A DNA stretch of 64,000 nt from UBA2589 sp965223235 (lineage in GTDB: Bacteria; Gemmatimonadota; Gemmatimonadetes; Longimicrobiales; Gaopeijiaceae): assembly GCA_965223235.1 (NCBI GenBank), contig CBDCVV010000021.1, positions 496,001 to 560,000 on the forward strand, written 5' to 3'. This document shows positions 32,274 through 41,681 of this stretch, piece after piece. Position 1 is the stretch's first letter; the number at the start of each line of letters is the position of its first letter. The position numbers were made by a program, and so were the translations under genes. The notes beneath the pieces were generated by a model that had not been told where the DNA came from, made no database searches, and saw only the letters and a list, made by a program, of their open reading frames with translations.

Positions 32274-33353
32274 CTATCCCACCCCACCCCCCTCCGCCAG
32301 TGTCCTGATGACTCCTGTGCGTCCTTCGATCAACCTCACGCGCGCATTCCCGGCATCGGAGAAGACTAGGTCCCCGTTCGGTCGTCGCACGATCCCGTAC
32401 GGCACATTGATCGCAGCCTCGGTCGCGGGTCCACCGTCCCCGGAGAATCCGGCATTCCCCGTCCCTGCCAGGTGCCGCACAGTCCCGTCCGTCCGGTCGA
32501 TCTCGTAGATCCGGTGATCAAGGCTAGTGAACACCAGGTCCCCCTCGTCATCGAAGAGCATGCCGCCGAAGTAGGTGAATGCGGCCTCTCGTGCTGGTGC
32601 TCCGATGACGGGCGATCCTTGCTCTCCTCGTCCGTACAGCGTCTCGATCTCACCCGTGCGCGGGTCCCACCGGCGGATACGCTGATTAAAGCTGTCGCCG
32701 AAGACGAGAGCACCGTCCTGCGCAAACACCCCATTGTGTGGGCGGTACATCGTTGCGCTTGTCGCGGGGCCGCCGTCACCGGAGAAGCCCTGTTCCCCGG
32801 TTCCGACCACGGTAGTAATGATTCCGTTACGATCGACACGGCGAATCCGGTGGGTCTCCGTATCGAAGATCACGAACCCGCCATCCGGGGCGAGATGGAG
32901 TCCGAAGGGGTTCGTAATGGAGGCGTCCAGAGCAGGACCTCCGTCCCCATCGCTCTCATACACGCCGTCGCCTACGATCGTCCGGATCGTGCCGTCCGGA
33001 GCAATGAGTCGAATTCGGTGGTTGTTCCGGTCTGCCAGATAGAGATTGCCCTCGTGGTCGTACTCGACCCACTCAGGCGCGGACAAGTCGGCTTCGATCG
33101 CCGCGCCCCCGTCCCCCGAGAACCCGTCCACGCCCGTGCCAGCGATGATCGACACGTCACCGGACTCGACGTCGATGCGGAAGACGTAGTCCGCACCTCG
33201 ATCGGCCATAGTGATCGAACCGTCGGGTGCGATCGCGAGGCCACTAGGAAAGACGAAGTCCTGGGCCATCACCGGCGCAGGTGTCGTCACGCATAAGAGG
33301 CCAACGAGGACGCGGGCAATGCGAAGGGGGCAGCCGGATTCTCTGACGTGCAT
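32274..33353 (-). CDS. Secreted NHL-repeat beta-propeller
   Basis: 359 residues from the ATG at 33353 (MHVRESGCPLRIARVLVGLLCVTTPAPVMAQD), a cleavable signal peptide; the frame continues upstream to 33476 but that part crosses the divergent regulatory region. About six NHL repeats follow, each with a variant of GTGxxGFSGDGGPATxA and a following LAPDGG or NHRIRxxDxxG strand. These form a six-bladed propeller, like the NHL family often found in Acidobacteriota and Gemmatimonadota exoproteins. Function unknown; possibly binding. Divergent from the padR-ADOP pair, with the large palindrome between. Confidence 0.82.
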   Translation of the reverse strand: MHVRESGCPLRIARVLVGLLCVTTPAPVMAQDFVFPSGLAIAPDGSITMADRGADYVFRIDVESGDVSIIAGTGVDGFSGDGGAAIEADLSAPEWVEYDHEGNLYLADRNNHRIRLIAPDGTIRTIVGDGVYESDGDGGPALDASITNPFGLHLAPDGGFVIFDTETHRIRRVDRNGIITTVVGTGEQGFSGDGGPATSATMYRPHNGVFAQDGALVFGDSFNQRIRRWDPRTGEIETLYGRGEQGSPVIGAPAREAAFTYFGGMLFDDEGDLVFTSLDHRIYEIDRTDGTVRHLAGTGNAGFSGDGGPATEAAINVPYGIVRRPNGDLVFSDAGNARVRLIEGRTGVIRTLAEGGGVG

Positions 33354-33470
33354 GGGCTCGGTACGTGGGCGGAGGGGACAACCGGAGTACGTACGAAATC
33401 CAGCCGAGTCACATTTCGCCTTCGAGGGCAAAGCCAAGAGGCTCAAGGCGTCGCAGGCTACAAGGGCTTG

Positions 33471-33503
33471 CATCACATACTATGGTTCACATAGTATGTG
33501 ATG
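33471..33503. promoter_or_regulatory. 14-5-14 perfect palindrome, PadR operator candidate
   Basis: CATCACATACTATG, a 5-bp spacer GTTCA, and CATAGTATGTGATG form a perfect 33-bp dyad. It lies just upstream of the padR gene (33540) in the space shared with the divergent NHL gene. The core ATACTATG/CATAGTAT resembles known PadR-type ATACT dyads, and the strength of the symmetry argues for a real operator and autoregulation. Confidence 0.7.
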
Positions 33504-33539
33504 CGCAGTGACACCTCGGAGAAGGAAGAAACACCGACC

Positions 33540-33884
33540 ATGACCCTCGAGCGCGAATGGATGCGAGGTGCGGCGCCCCTAGCCGTACTCACCCTTCTCG
33601 AACGCCGTGAGATGTACGGGTACGAATTGGTGGAGGCGCTCGAGCGTGACTCAGGCGGGCTCCTCGCCATGGGACAGTCAACGGTGTATCCCCTCCTCTA
33701 CAACCTCGAAGCCAAGGGTCACGTCGCGGCGGTAGCGCGTAAGGCACCGAGCGGTCGGAAACGGAAGTACTACCAGGCTACGGCCGAGGGGCGCAGGTGG
33801 CTGGAGGCCCAGCGATCGCAATGGGCGACGCTGGTGGCAGCTATGAAGCATCTCGGAGTCGAGCCCGGCGGGAGAGGTCCATGA
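33540..33884 (+). CDS. PadR-family transcriptional regulator
   Basis: 114 residues read from the ATG at 33540 (MTLEREWMRGAAPLAVLTLLERREMYGYELVEALE…). It has the PadR winged helix with QSTVYPLLYNLEAKGHVAAVA and a wing containing GRKRKYYQATAEG, then a dimerisation helix. The ATG at 33501 is rejected as start because it lies within the palindromic operator. It overlaps the following ADOP permease by ATGA. The pair resembles the padR-ADOP unit at 23761-26801 but is on the other strand and not close in sequence. Confidence 0.9.
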   Translation: MTLEREWMRGAAPLAVLTLLERREMYGYELVEALERDSGGLLAMGQSTVYPLLYNLEAKGHVAAVARKAPSGRKRKYYQATAEGRRWLEAQRSQWATLVAAMKHLGVEPGGRGP

Positions 33885-36592
33885 CCGGACCGGCTCTCCC
33901 TCCGGAGATCGAACGTCTCATCGAGGTGGTCCTCAGCGCTGCCAACCTCGACTTCGTCGATGGTCGCGCCGAGGTGGAACACGAGCTCCGCGCGCACTTC
34001 GAGGACGGACTACACACCGGCGCAACACCGGATGAGTTGATCACACGCTTCGGCGACCCAGTCGAGGCGGGTCGAAGGATTGCACGTACGCGACCGAGGG
34101 CGGCCGCGCGAAATCGGGGAGAACAAGGGAGGTGGTGGATGTCTGGAGCAGAGTGGTGGGACGAGGTTCGAAAAGCGGGTCGGCGTCTACGACGGGCACC
34201 GGGGTTCGCAGTGATCGTGATCGTGACCCTCGCCCTCGGCATCGGGGCCAATACCGCGATCTTCACCGTCCTCGATGCGGTCCTCTTGGACGAGCTCCCC
34301 TACGAGGAGCCGGACCGCCTCGTACGCCTTCATGAGGCGGACCAGGACGCCATCATCGGCGAGTATCTCCGCGTGCCGATGGTGACCGAGTGGCGCAGCT
34401 GGGACGAGATCTTCGAGAACGTCTCCGCACTGTACACCTATCGGGAGATGGGGGCGGACATCACCTCAGGCGACCGACCGGAGCGAGTCCACGTACTCTG
34501 GGTGTCCGCGGACTACTTCGAGACACTCGGCATTGCGCCCGAACGTGGGCGCACCTTCCTGGAAGGCGAGAGCTACGGGCCCGGTGAGGCGACGTCCCGG
34601 GAGGTGCCGATCGCACGGACGGCGATCGTGAGCCATCGACTCTGGACGGATTTCTTCGGAGGAGTCGATCCGGTCGGGGAGTCGCTGCAACTCGATGGGT
34701 CGACGTACGAGGTCGTAGGCGTCATGCCTCGAGGCTTTCAGAACCCGTTCGGGACCGACGCCGACGTGTGGCTCCCCTACGACATGCGTATGGGTGGATC
34801 CAACCACTACTCCAACTGGTTCATCTCGGGCATCGCGCGGCTCCGCGACGGCATCACCCTCGAACAGGCCCGCGAGCGCGCACGCGCTCTGGGTGAGGCA
34901 CACTACCAAGCCGAGCCGAACAGCTTCGAGGCCTTTCCGCTCCTTCTGCCGCTTCAAGAAGACGTCGTCGGCTCGACCCGTGCACTCATGCTCTGGATCT
35001 TGGCGGGCGCGGCGGGCATGGTCCTACTCGCGGCGTGCCTTAACGTGACAAACCTCCTCGTGGCACGAGGACTCTCACGAGAACGTGATGTGGCGCTCCG
35101 GGCGGCATTGGGATCGGCGCGGAGTCGCATTGTCACCGCAGCGCTCGTCGAGAACGGAATCTTGGCGATCGCTGGCGGTGTGGCTGGGCTGATACTCGGG
35201 GCAGTTGGAGTGCGAGTGCTCCTTTCCATCGCGCCCGACGTGATTCCGATGGTCACGGAGGTGCGGTTGGGCGCGAGAGTTCTGCTCTTCACCACCACGG
35301 TCACCGTGGGAGCACTCCTGATCTTCGGAGTACTTCCGGCTCTCCGCACCGCCCGAAGCGCACCCGCAGAGGTCCTTCGGTCGGGTGATCGGGCGGCGAC
35401 CGCGGGGAGAAGCGGACGGAGAGTCCGGCGAGGCCTGGTCGTCGCTCAGGTCGGGGTAGCCTTGGCCCTCGTAGCCGGAGCGGCTCTGTTCGCACGGTCG
35501 TTTCACGCGCTGGTGAACGTGCCGAGCGGATTCGACCCGCAGGACGTGCTCACCTTCGAGGTCCACCTTCCGAGCGCTCGCTACCCGGACGGCGCCTCCC
35601 GAGATGCCTTTCACGAAGAGTTCCACCGACGCGTCACGGAGCTGCCGGGCGTGGAGTCGGTTGGCGCCATATCGTGGCTTCCCCTGAGCGAGCGCTATCA
35701 CACCTGGAGCTTCTACTGGGATCCGGCGAACCCGGACGGGTCGAATGAAGACGGATGGTACAGAACAGACGTGCGGGTGGTCGCCGGCGACTACTTCGAC
35801 GCGATGGGAATCGAAGTTCTCTACGGTGCCGATGTCGGAGATGTGGATTTCGAGAGTGGGGCAGTGGCGTGGGTGAGCCAAACGATCGCGGACCAGGTAT
35901 TCCACGACGTCGAACCGCTCGGGCAACAGGTGTACCTCGGTGATACACTTCGTACGATCGTGGGCGTGGTGGCGGACGTCGCGCACAACTCGCGCGGAGA
36001 GATGATCCGCACCTCCTACATTCCCCACCCCCAATTCGCCGACAACCGCAACTGGGCCCTGACTCAGGTGGTGCGCACGCACGCGGGGACAGATCCTCCC
36101 TTGGGGGAGATCCGAGAGGCGATACACGGAGTCGACGGACAGCTCGTCCTCTTCCAGCCTAGCACGGCGGAAGATCTGGTGGCGTCCGTTCGAGAACAGG
36201 ATCGCTTCGCTGCATCCCTCATGGCGTCGTTCGCCGTACTCGCGCTGATCCTCTCGCTGGTGGGGACGTATGGCGTGCTCGCGGGTGCGGTAGCGGCACG
36301 TTCTCGAGAGATCGGGATCCGCATGGCGCTCGGGGCCTCGCTGACCAACGTCCGGCGGATGGTCCTCGAGGACGCCGCGCGGCTGGTTGTCCCGGGGATC
36401 GTCGCTGGGTTGATCGTCGCGTACGTCGGAGCACAGTGGGTCCGTGCGCTCCTCTTTCAGATCGAGGCCCGAGACCCGCTCTCCCTCACAGGAGCCGCAC
36501 TGGTCTTCCTAGTGGTCGGTTTCCTCGCAGCATGGATACCGGCCCGTCGCGCCACGCGGGTGAATACAACAGAAGTGCTCGCGAGAGAGTGA
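33881..36592 (+). CDS. ADOP-type ABC transporter permease (MacB/FtsX-like)
   Basis: 903 residues from the ATG at 33881 (MTGPALPPEIERLIEVVL), with GGAGAGG 3 nt upstream. The prefix domain (~1-90) is of the permease-prefix type (EVEHELRAHFEDGLHTGATPDELITRFGDP). Then come helix 1 and the MacB-core (FAVIVIVTLALGIGANTAIFTVLDAVLLDELPY), a FtsX module (ALRAALGSARSRIVTAALVENGILAI), a second periplasmic domain, and a final FtsX module ending AWIPARRATRVNTTEVLARE. No ATPase gene is adjacent. It is coupled to the preceding padR by a 4-bp overlap. Confidence 0.88.
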   Translation: MTGPALPPEIERLIEVVLSAANLDFVDGRAEVEHELRAHFEDGLHTGATPDELITRFGDPVEAGRRIARTRPRAAARNRGEQGRWWMSGAEWWDEVRKAGRRLRRAPGFAVIVIVTLALGIGANTAIFTVLDAVLLDELPYEEPDRLVRLHEADQDAIIGEYLRVPMVTEWRSWDEIFENVSALYTYREMGADITSGDRPERVHVLWVSADYFETLGIAPERGRTFLEGESYGPGEATSREVPIARTAIVSHRLWTDFFGGVDPVGESLQLDGSTYEVVGVMPRGFQNPFGTDADVWLPYDMRMGGSNHYSNWFISGIARLRDGITLEQARERARALGEAHYQAEPNSFEAFPLLLPLQEDVVGSTRALMLWILAGAAGMVLLAACLNVTNLLVARGLSRERDVALRAALGSARSRIVTAALVENGILAIAGGVAGLILGAVGVRVLLSIAPDVIPMVTEVRLGARVLLFTTTVTVGALLIFGVLPALRTARSAPAEVLRSGDRAATAGRSGRRVRRGLVVAQVGVALALVAGAALFARSFHALVNVPSGFDPQDVLTFEVHLPSARYPDGASRDAFHEEFHRRVTELPGVESVGAISWLPLSERYHTWSFYWDPANPDGSNEDGWYRTDVRVVAGDYFDAMGIEVLYGADVGDVDFESGAVAWVSQTIADQVFHDVEPLGQQVYLGDTLRTIVGVVADVAHNSRGEMIRTSYIPHPQFADNRNWALTQVVRTHAGTDPPLGEIREAIHGVDGQLVLFQPSTAEDLVASVREQDRFAASLMASFAVLALILSLVGTYGVLAGAVAARSREIGIRMALGASLTNVRRMVLEDAARLVVPGIVAGLIVAYVGAQWVRALLFQIEARDPLSLTGAALVFLVVGFLAAWIPARRATRVNTTEVLARE

Positions 36593-36677
36593 CCCGGGCA
36601 GGAATGCCACACTTGACGGGTCTACGGTGTAGTGTCATTCCTGTACGCATATTCCCGCGATTCCGAGGGGCGCGGTT

Positions 36678-37034
36678 GTGACGTTTCGATCGACTTCAAG
36701 AGGGCTACGCCGTTCCGCGGCTGCGCTCCTCGCGCTGGTGCAGTTCGGCGTGTCGACCGCGGTCGTCGTAGCAGATGCTTCTCTGGATGGTGAGCAGGTC
36801 GGCCAAACCGCTCATGTCGAGTCGCTCGGGAATGAGGAGTGCGCGACCCACCATGACCATCTGTTCTGTCAGGTGGTGCGCTCCCTCGCGGCGGCCACAC
36901 GTGGTCACGGGGCCCCGACGCTTCAGGCCGACGGTGCTTTCGTCTCATTGGAGGCTCTTCCGGCCGAGCACGATGTTCGGGCGGTAGCGACCTTCTCCGG
37001 CGCATCGGGTCCGAGAGCTCCACCTCTCGTCTGA
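36678..37034 (+). CDS. Small secreted Cys/His protein, possibly metal-related
   Basis: 118 residues from a GTG start, with GAGGGG 7 nt upstream. The N-terminus MTFRSTSRGLRRSAAALLALVQFGVSTAVVVADA is a signal peptide or a single helix. The middle has ECATHHDHLFCQVVRSL, a C-x2-HH-x-H-x2-C pattern that could bind a metal, followed by a Pro/Ala tail. Short proteins of this pattern often lie just upstream of TonB-dependent receptors for metals, as here (the receptor begins 145 bp downstream). The fold and role are inference. Confidence 0.6.
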   Translation: MTFRSTSRGLRRSAAALLALVQFGVSTAVVVADASLDGEQVGQTAHVESLGNEECATHHDHLFCQVVRSLAAATRGHGAPTLQADGAFVSLEALPAEHDVRAVATFSGASGPRAPPLV

Positions 37035-37179
37035 CCCTTCGGGAGCTCCCTCCCGGCCCCACTTCTTAGCCCGCTGGGCCCGGCGCGCTCTTTGCCGCCG
37101 GTAATCGTGCGCTGATTGGCTACCACAACTCCGTCGCACGCGCCGCCGAGCCTCCATTGGGCCAACCCACGAGCCGTCC

Positions 37180-39426
37180 ATGCGTTTTCATACCTACCTA
37201 TCGCGAAGCCGCACCCTCCGATCGTGCGCGATCATGGCGCTGCCCATGGTACTCATCCATGTGCCTGCCCTCGCACAAGAGCCCGAGCACGACGGCGAGA
37301 TCGAAGGGCTCGTACGTGACGCCGAAACGGGGCAGCCGCTTGCCGGATCGAGGGTAGGCCTGGCCGATGGCCAGAACGCAGCAATCACCCACGGCGATGG
37401 CTCCTTCCACCTTATCCGCATCTCCCCCGGGCTCCACACGATCCTGGTCGAGCGACTCGGGTACGCTTCGGTCAATGTGGAGGTCGAGGTCGGAGAGAGC
37501 TCCGCGTTCGTGATCATCGAACTCGAGCCGACCCCGCTCGACCTAGGGGGCTTGGTCGTGACGGGCGCTGTTTCTTCACGTGGGGCAGAAGAGTCCCTCC
37601 GTCCGGTCAGTGTGATGACGGGCCAAGACCTTCAAAGGCGACTCCAAGGCACGGTCGCCGAAACCCTAGCGTCTGAGCCGGGGCTCGCCGCTACGACGAT
37701 GGGTCCCGCCACAGCCCGCCCTGTCATCCGAGGGATGAGTGGCGATCGCGTCCTCATGCTCGAGGACGGCAACCGGGTCGGGGACGTCTCGGGCTCCGGA
37801 TCGGACCACGCTACCGCCCTGAACCCCGGATCCGCGCGCCGAATCGAGGTGGTGAGAGGCCCGGCAGCTCTTCTATATGGTAGCAATGCTCTGGGTGGGG
37901 TCATCAACGTCATCCGCGACGAGGTCCCTTCCGCGGTCCCGCATCACGTGACCGGCTCGGCCACCGTTCAGGGGCAGAGCGTGGCGAACGCGTTGAGTGG
38001 AAACACGGTCATCGAGGCACCACTAACCTCGAGCGTCCCCCTCCGCTTCGAGCTCTCGGGCCGTACCTCGAACGACCTCGCGACTCCGATCGGTCCCCTA
38101 CGCAACACACAAGCAGATACGTGGAGCGCGAGCGCCGGATCGGCGATTGTCGGCGACTGGGGCCACGTGGGCGGAGCGTTTCGCGCCTATTCGAATGAGT
38201 ACGGGATCCCTGGTGGCTTCGTCGGCGGTCACGTCGACGGTGTTCGGGTCGAAATGGAGCGGACCTCATCCAAGCTCCGGGCTCAACTGCGTGATCCCTT
38301 CGGACCCTTCGCCTCGGTGGAGCTCAACACTGTGTACACGTGGTATCGACACAGAGAGATCGAACCACCAGGCATCTTGGGCACGCTCTTCAAGTTGCAG
38401 ACGGTGAGTGGTGACGTTCTCGCTCGACACGAGGAATGGGGCCCCTTCTCCGCCGGTGCGATGGGTGTGCGCACCTCCTTCGAGGACTTCGAGTTCGGCG
38501 GCGGCCTCTTCACCCCCGACTCGCGCCGCTACACCGCCGCCGCGTACCTCTTCGAGGAGATCGACCTCGATCCGATCCGGATCGAAACCGGACTTCGATA
38601 CGATTGGGTCCGCGCGGACCCGCGGGCCGCAAGCCCGAGCTCGACCATCGGCGAGATCCGGGAGCGCACCTTCAGCGCCGCCTCCGGTTCCCTCGGGGTG
38701 CTGTACCAGGCGAGCTCGGCGGTCATCTTCGGCGCCAGCGTCGCGAGGGCATTCCGCACTCCTGACATCAACGAGCTGTACTCGGAAGGCCCCCACCTCG
38801 CGGCGTACAGCTTCGAAGTCGGGAATCCGTCACTCGGGACGGAGGTCGGGACGGGGGTCGATGTCTTCGTACGACTTGGGTCCGAGCGTCTTCGCGCCGA
38901 ACTCACTGGCTTCTTCAACGACATCAGCGGGTACGTGTACGGCGAGGAGACAGGTGAGATCAGTCGAGTCCAGCTCCCGATTTACCAGTTCCAAGGCAAC
39001 GATGCCCGCCTCACCGGATTCGAGGCCGGTCTAGAGTGGCAGGTCACAGGCCCCCTGACGCTCGAAGGCACCGCGTCACGGGTCCGAGGCTCCCTGCAAG
39101 AAACCGACGAGCCACTCCCCCTGATTCCCCCCCTCAGCGGCCGGATCGCTCTCGAATACGACCGCCCCCTCTGGTTCGCACGCGGCGAGAGTGTGGTCGC
39201 CGCCCGCCAAGACCGGATCGGGGACTTCGAGACGGAGACCGACGGCTACTCGGTCTTCCACGCCTCCGCTGGCGTGCGACTAACGGTGGGCGGACGTCTG
39301 AACGTCCTGACGCTGAGCGTGGAGAACGTCACCGATCAGGAATACCGCAATCACCTCTCCCGAGTGAAGGAGATCATGCCAGAAGCTGGGCGAGGGGTGA
39401 GCATCACCTATCGGGTCGTGTTTTGA
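37180..39426 (+). CDS. TonB-dependent receptor, ZnuD-like
   Basis: 748 residues. Signal peptide ending about residue 32 (…PALAQEP); carboxypeptidase-regulatory-like domain ~40-110 (GLVRDAETGQPLAGSRVGLADG); plug domain ~125-245 with PVIRGMSGDRVLMLEDGNRVGDVSG and ARRIEVVRGPAALLYGSNALGGVINVI; a 22-strand-type barrel to the C-terminal YRVVF. The plug text with RVGDVSGSGSDHATALNP is typical of ZnuD-group zinc/heavy-metal receptors. It is flanked by a small Cys/His protein upstream and a His-rich lipoprotein downstream, supporting metal uptake. The tonB-exbBD genes at 57529-59861 could energise it. I see no ribosome site at the ATG. Confidence 0.83.
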   Translation: MRFHTYLSRSRTLRSCAIMALPMVLIHVPALAQEPEHDGEIEGLVRDAETGQPLAGSRVGLADGQNAAITHGDGSFHLIRISPGLHTILVERLGYASVNVEVEVGESSAFVIIELEPTPLDLGGLVVTGAVSSRGAEESLRPVSVMTGQDLQRRLQGTVAETLASEPGLAATTMGPATARPVIRGMSGDRVLMLEDGNRVGDVSGSGSDHATALNPGSARRIEVVRGPAALLYGSNALGGVINVIRDEVPSAVPHHVTGSATVQGQSVANALSGNTVIEAPLTSSVPLRFELSGRTSNDLATPIGPLRNTQADTWSASAGSAIVGDWGHVGGAFRAYSNEYGIPGGFVGGHVDGVRVEMERTSSKLRAQLRDPFGPFASVELNTVYTWYRHREIEPPGILGTLFKLQTVSGDVLARHEEWGPFSAGAMGVRTSFEDFEFGGGLFTPDSRRYTAAAYLFEEIDLDPIRIETGLRYDWVRADPRAASPSSTIGEIRERTFSAASGSLGVLYQASSAVIFGASVARAFRTPDINELYSEGPHLAAYSFEVGNPSLGTEVGTGVDVFVRLGSERLRAELTGFFNDISGYVYGEETGEISRVQLPIYQFQGNDARLTGFEAGLEWQVTGPLTLEGTASRVRGSLQETDEPLPLIPPLSGRIALEYDRPLWFARGESVVAARQDRIGDFETETDGYSVFHASAGVRLTVGGRLNVLTLSVENVTDQEYRNHLSRVKEIMPEAGRGVSITYRVVF

Positions 39427-39487
39427 GCTCCCGAGCGAGGGTTGGACCCGGCCCTCAACGAACTCGGTGCAAACTCAGGAGAAAACC

Positions 39488-39952
39488 GTGAAGAAGCAGC
39501 GCTACAGAAGAGTCGCTTTGGCCTTGTCGATGGCGGGTGCCATCGCGCTCGTGGGATGCGGCGACGACCCAGTCGGGCCCGACGAGCACGGCGACGCCGC
39601 CGCGGTGAACCTCGTCATGAACGGCACGATGATCGCGTCGTTCTCCTTCGCGACGAACGCGTGGACGGGTGAAATGGACGTCGACGTGGGAACGGAAACA
39701 CCGCATATCTCGGTGGACTTCGTCGACGCCGACGGAGACGTCATCGTCTACGACTCGGACTTCTACCTCGAGGTCGTGGTTTCAGACGAGGCGATCGCCG
39801 AGTTCGAGCAAGACACGCCGGGAGAGTTCGGGGGACACCTGCATGGGAACGCCGTCGGCGAGACGGATGTCGTCTTCCAACTGATGCATGGGGCCATCGG
39901 ATCGGGGCATGCTGACCTGGTCACTACCGCCGTGCATGCGCACGTGAACTAG
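39488..39952 (+). CDS. His-rich lipoprotein beside TonB receptor
   Basis: 154 residues from the GTG at 39488, chosen because AGGAG lies 6 nt upstream. Signal KKQRYRRVALALSMAGAIALVGC with lipobox LVGC. The mature protein has acidic and His-rich loops (DEHGDAAAVNLVMNG, FGGHLHGN, LMHGAIGSGHADLVTTAVHAHVN): nine His, mostly in the C-terminal third. It begins 61 bp after the receptor gene. A zinc- or copper-binding partner of the receptor is the simplest reading; I know of no named family. Confidence 0.62.
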   Translation: MKKQRYRRVALALSMAGAIALVGCGDDPVGPDEHGDAAAVNLVMNGTMIASFSFATNAWTGEMDVDVGTETPHISVDFVDADGDVIVYDSDFYLEVVVSDEAIAEFEQDTPGEFGGHLHGNAVGETDVVFQLMHGAIGSGHADLVTTAVHAHVN

Positions 39953-39976
39953 CGGCAGTACAGCCCGGGCCGGTAC

Positions 39977-40004
39977 GGGGCGGCCGAGAACCGTCGGCCG
40001 CCCC
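39977..40004 (+). terminator. Stem-loop after the metal-receptor operon
   Basis: A perfect 11-bp stem GGGGCGGCCGA/TCGGCCGCCCC with a 6-nt loop, 25 bp after the stop of the His-rich lipoprotein. No T-tract follows, so intrinsic termination is possible but not proven. Confidence 0.4.
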
Positions 40005-40073
40005 TGCGCGGACTGGCGGCCGCGATGTCGAGCGTCGACTTTCTCGCCTTCTCCATTGGCTTCGAGGGTGACT

Positions 40074-41681
40074 ATGGCTCGACTCCGCACCTCGGTGTTC
40101 CTCCTGTGCGCCGCAGTGGCCGCGTCGTGTACCATAGACTCGTCCGGTCACGACCTCGTCATCCTCGGGGGTTCCGTTCTCGACGGCTCCGGCGACCCGG
40201 CCCAGCGAATCGACGTCGCGATCCACGAAGGTCGCATCTCGTTCATGGGAGAAGCGGAAGCGAGTCGTGTGTCCGCACGCGACACGGTCGATGCAGCGGG
40301 TTTGCTCGTGACACCTGGCTTCATCGACATGCACTCACACGCCGAGCTCGACTCCGATCACGGTCGTGACGCTCGGGCGTTCTTGTACCAAGGGATCACC
40401 TCCGTCGCACTCGGCCTCGACGGGGGCGGAGCGAAGGACGTTGACGGACGCTTGAACCAGTGGGCGACGGACGGCATAGGCGTGAACGCATTCCTCTTTG
40501 TGGGCCACAACGCCGCGCGCCGTGAGGTGATGGGCATGGAGGATCGGGCACCCTCCGGCGCCGAGCTCGAAGAGATGCGTACCTATGTGCGCGAAGGGAT
40601 GGAAGGCGGCGCCTATGGGCTCTCCTCAGGCCTCTTCTACCTCCCTGGCAACTACGCGACGACCGAAGAGGTCATCGAGCTCAACAAGGTCGCGGCGGAG
40701 TACCCGGGCGCCATCTACGACACCCATGATCGAGATCTGGGTGCCGCGTACCCACCCTTCGGGTATCTCGAATCGATCCGCGAGGGCATCCGGATCGGGG
40801 AGGAGGCCGGCACGAAGGTCATCTTCAGTCACTTCAACGCGCAGGGCGCACAGAACTACGGACGCGCCCCCGAAGGCGCCGCGCTGATCGAGGCCGCCCG
40901 CGAGCGCGGTCTCGAGGTCGTCGGTGCTCACCATTCGTACACGGCCACGCAGTCGAACCTACGTTCGTACACATTGCCGGGCTGGGCAGCCGCCGGAGGC
41001 CATGAGGAGATGACCCGACGGTTCGACCATCCGGACACACTCGCCATGATCGATGCCCAGACACGTGAGATGCTCGCGATCCGAGGAGGGGCGGAGCGGA
41101 TCCTCCTGGTGGACGAGCGTCCCGACCTCAATGGGAAGACCCTCGCCCAAGTTGCTGCCGAGTGGTCGATGACCGCACCGGAAGCGTCGCGCCGCATCCT
41201 CCGCGAGGGGAACGCCGCCGTGATGAACCTCGGCCTCTACGACGACGAGAACACCCGCTATCTCGCGGGCCTCGACTGGATGATGACGTGCACGGACGGA
41301 CGGGACCCCGGGCCGACTCGACCGATCACGCACCCGCGGGCCTTCGGCTCGTTCACAAAGAAGTTGAAAGAGCTGGTAATCGACGATCAGCTTATCACCT
41401 TCCCATTCGCCGTCCGCTCGATGACGGGCCTCGCGGCTGACTTTCTTGGCTGGACAGAACGTGGCTACTTGCGCGAAGGGATGATCGCGGACATCACGAT
41501 TCTGGACCCAACCACCGTCGAGGACATGGCGACGTACGAGGATCCCCATCAGTACGCCCGTGGCACCGAGCACGTCTTGGTGAACGGGACATTCGCGATC
41601 CGAGACGGATCCGCTACCGGAGCGTTGGCCGGGCTCCCGCTCGTCCGAGGGGGTGCTCCTTTCGAGCGTGATGACCGATGA
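40074..41681 (+). CDS. N-acyl-D-amino-acid deacylase-type amidohydrolase lipoprotein
   Basis: 535 residues from the ATG at 40074 (MARLRTSVFLLCAAVAASC, a lipoprotein signal). The amidohydrolase fold begins DLVILGGSVLDGSGDPAQRIDVAIHEGRI; metal site H-x-H in FIDMHSHAELDSD; later VIFSHFNAQG, VVGAHHSY and the catalytic Asp region MTCTDGRDPGPTRPITHPRAFGSF; and a C-terminal RGYLREGMIADITILDP. This is the D-aminoacylase/dihydroorotase-like group that hydrolyses N-acyl-D-amino acids or dipeptides. The lipidation implies action in the periplasm. Its stop overlaps the next gene by ATGA, so it shares an operon with the M29-family and GNAT genes. Confidence 0.85.
   Translation: MARLRTSVFLLCAAVAASCTIDSSGHDLVILGGSVLDGSGDPAQRIDVAIHEGRISFMGEAEASRVSARDTVDAAGLLVTPGFIDMHSHAELDSDHGRDARAFLYQGITSVALGLDGGGAKDVDGRLNQWATDGIGVNAFLFVGHNAARREVMGMEDRAPSGAELEEMRTYVREGMEGGAYGLSSGLFYLPGNYATTEEVIELNKVAAEYPGAIYDTHDRDLGAAYPPFGYLESIREGIRIGEEAGTKVIFSHFNAQGAQNYGRAPEGAALIEAARERGLEVVGAHHSYTATQSNLRSYTLPGWAAAGGHEEMTRRFDHPDTLAMIDAQTREMLAIRGGAERILLVDERPDLNGKTLAQVAAEWSMTAPEASRRILREGNAAVMNLGLYDDENTRYLAGLDWMMTCTDGRDPGPTRPITHPRAFGSFTKKLKELVIDDQLITFPFAVRSMTGLAADFLGWTERGYLREGMIADITILDPTTVEDMATYEDPHQYARGTEHVLVNGTFAIRDGSATGALAGLPLVRGGAPFERDDR

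Noticed and set aside
33501..33539. PadR start at 33501
   Set aside because: That ATG is within the palindromic operator; the conserved PadR text begins at 33540.
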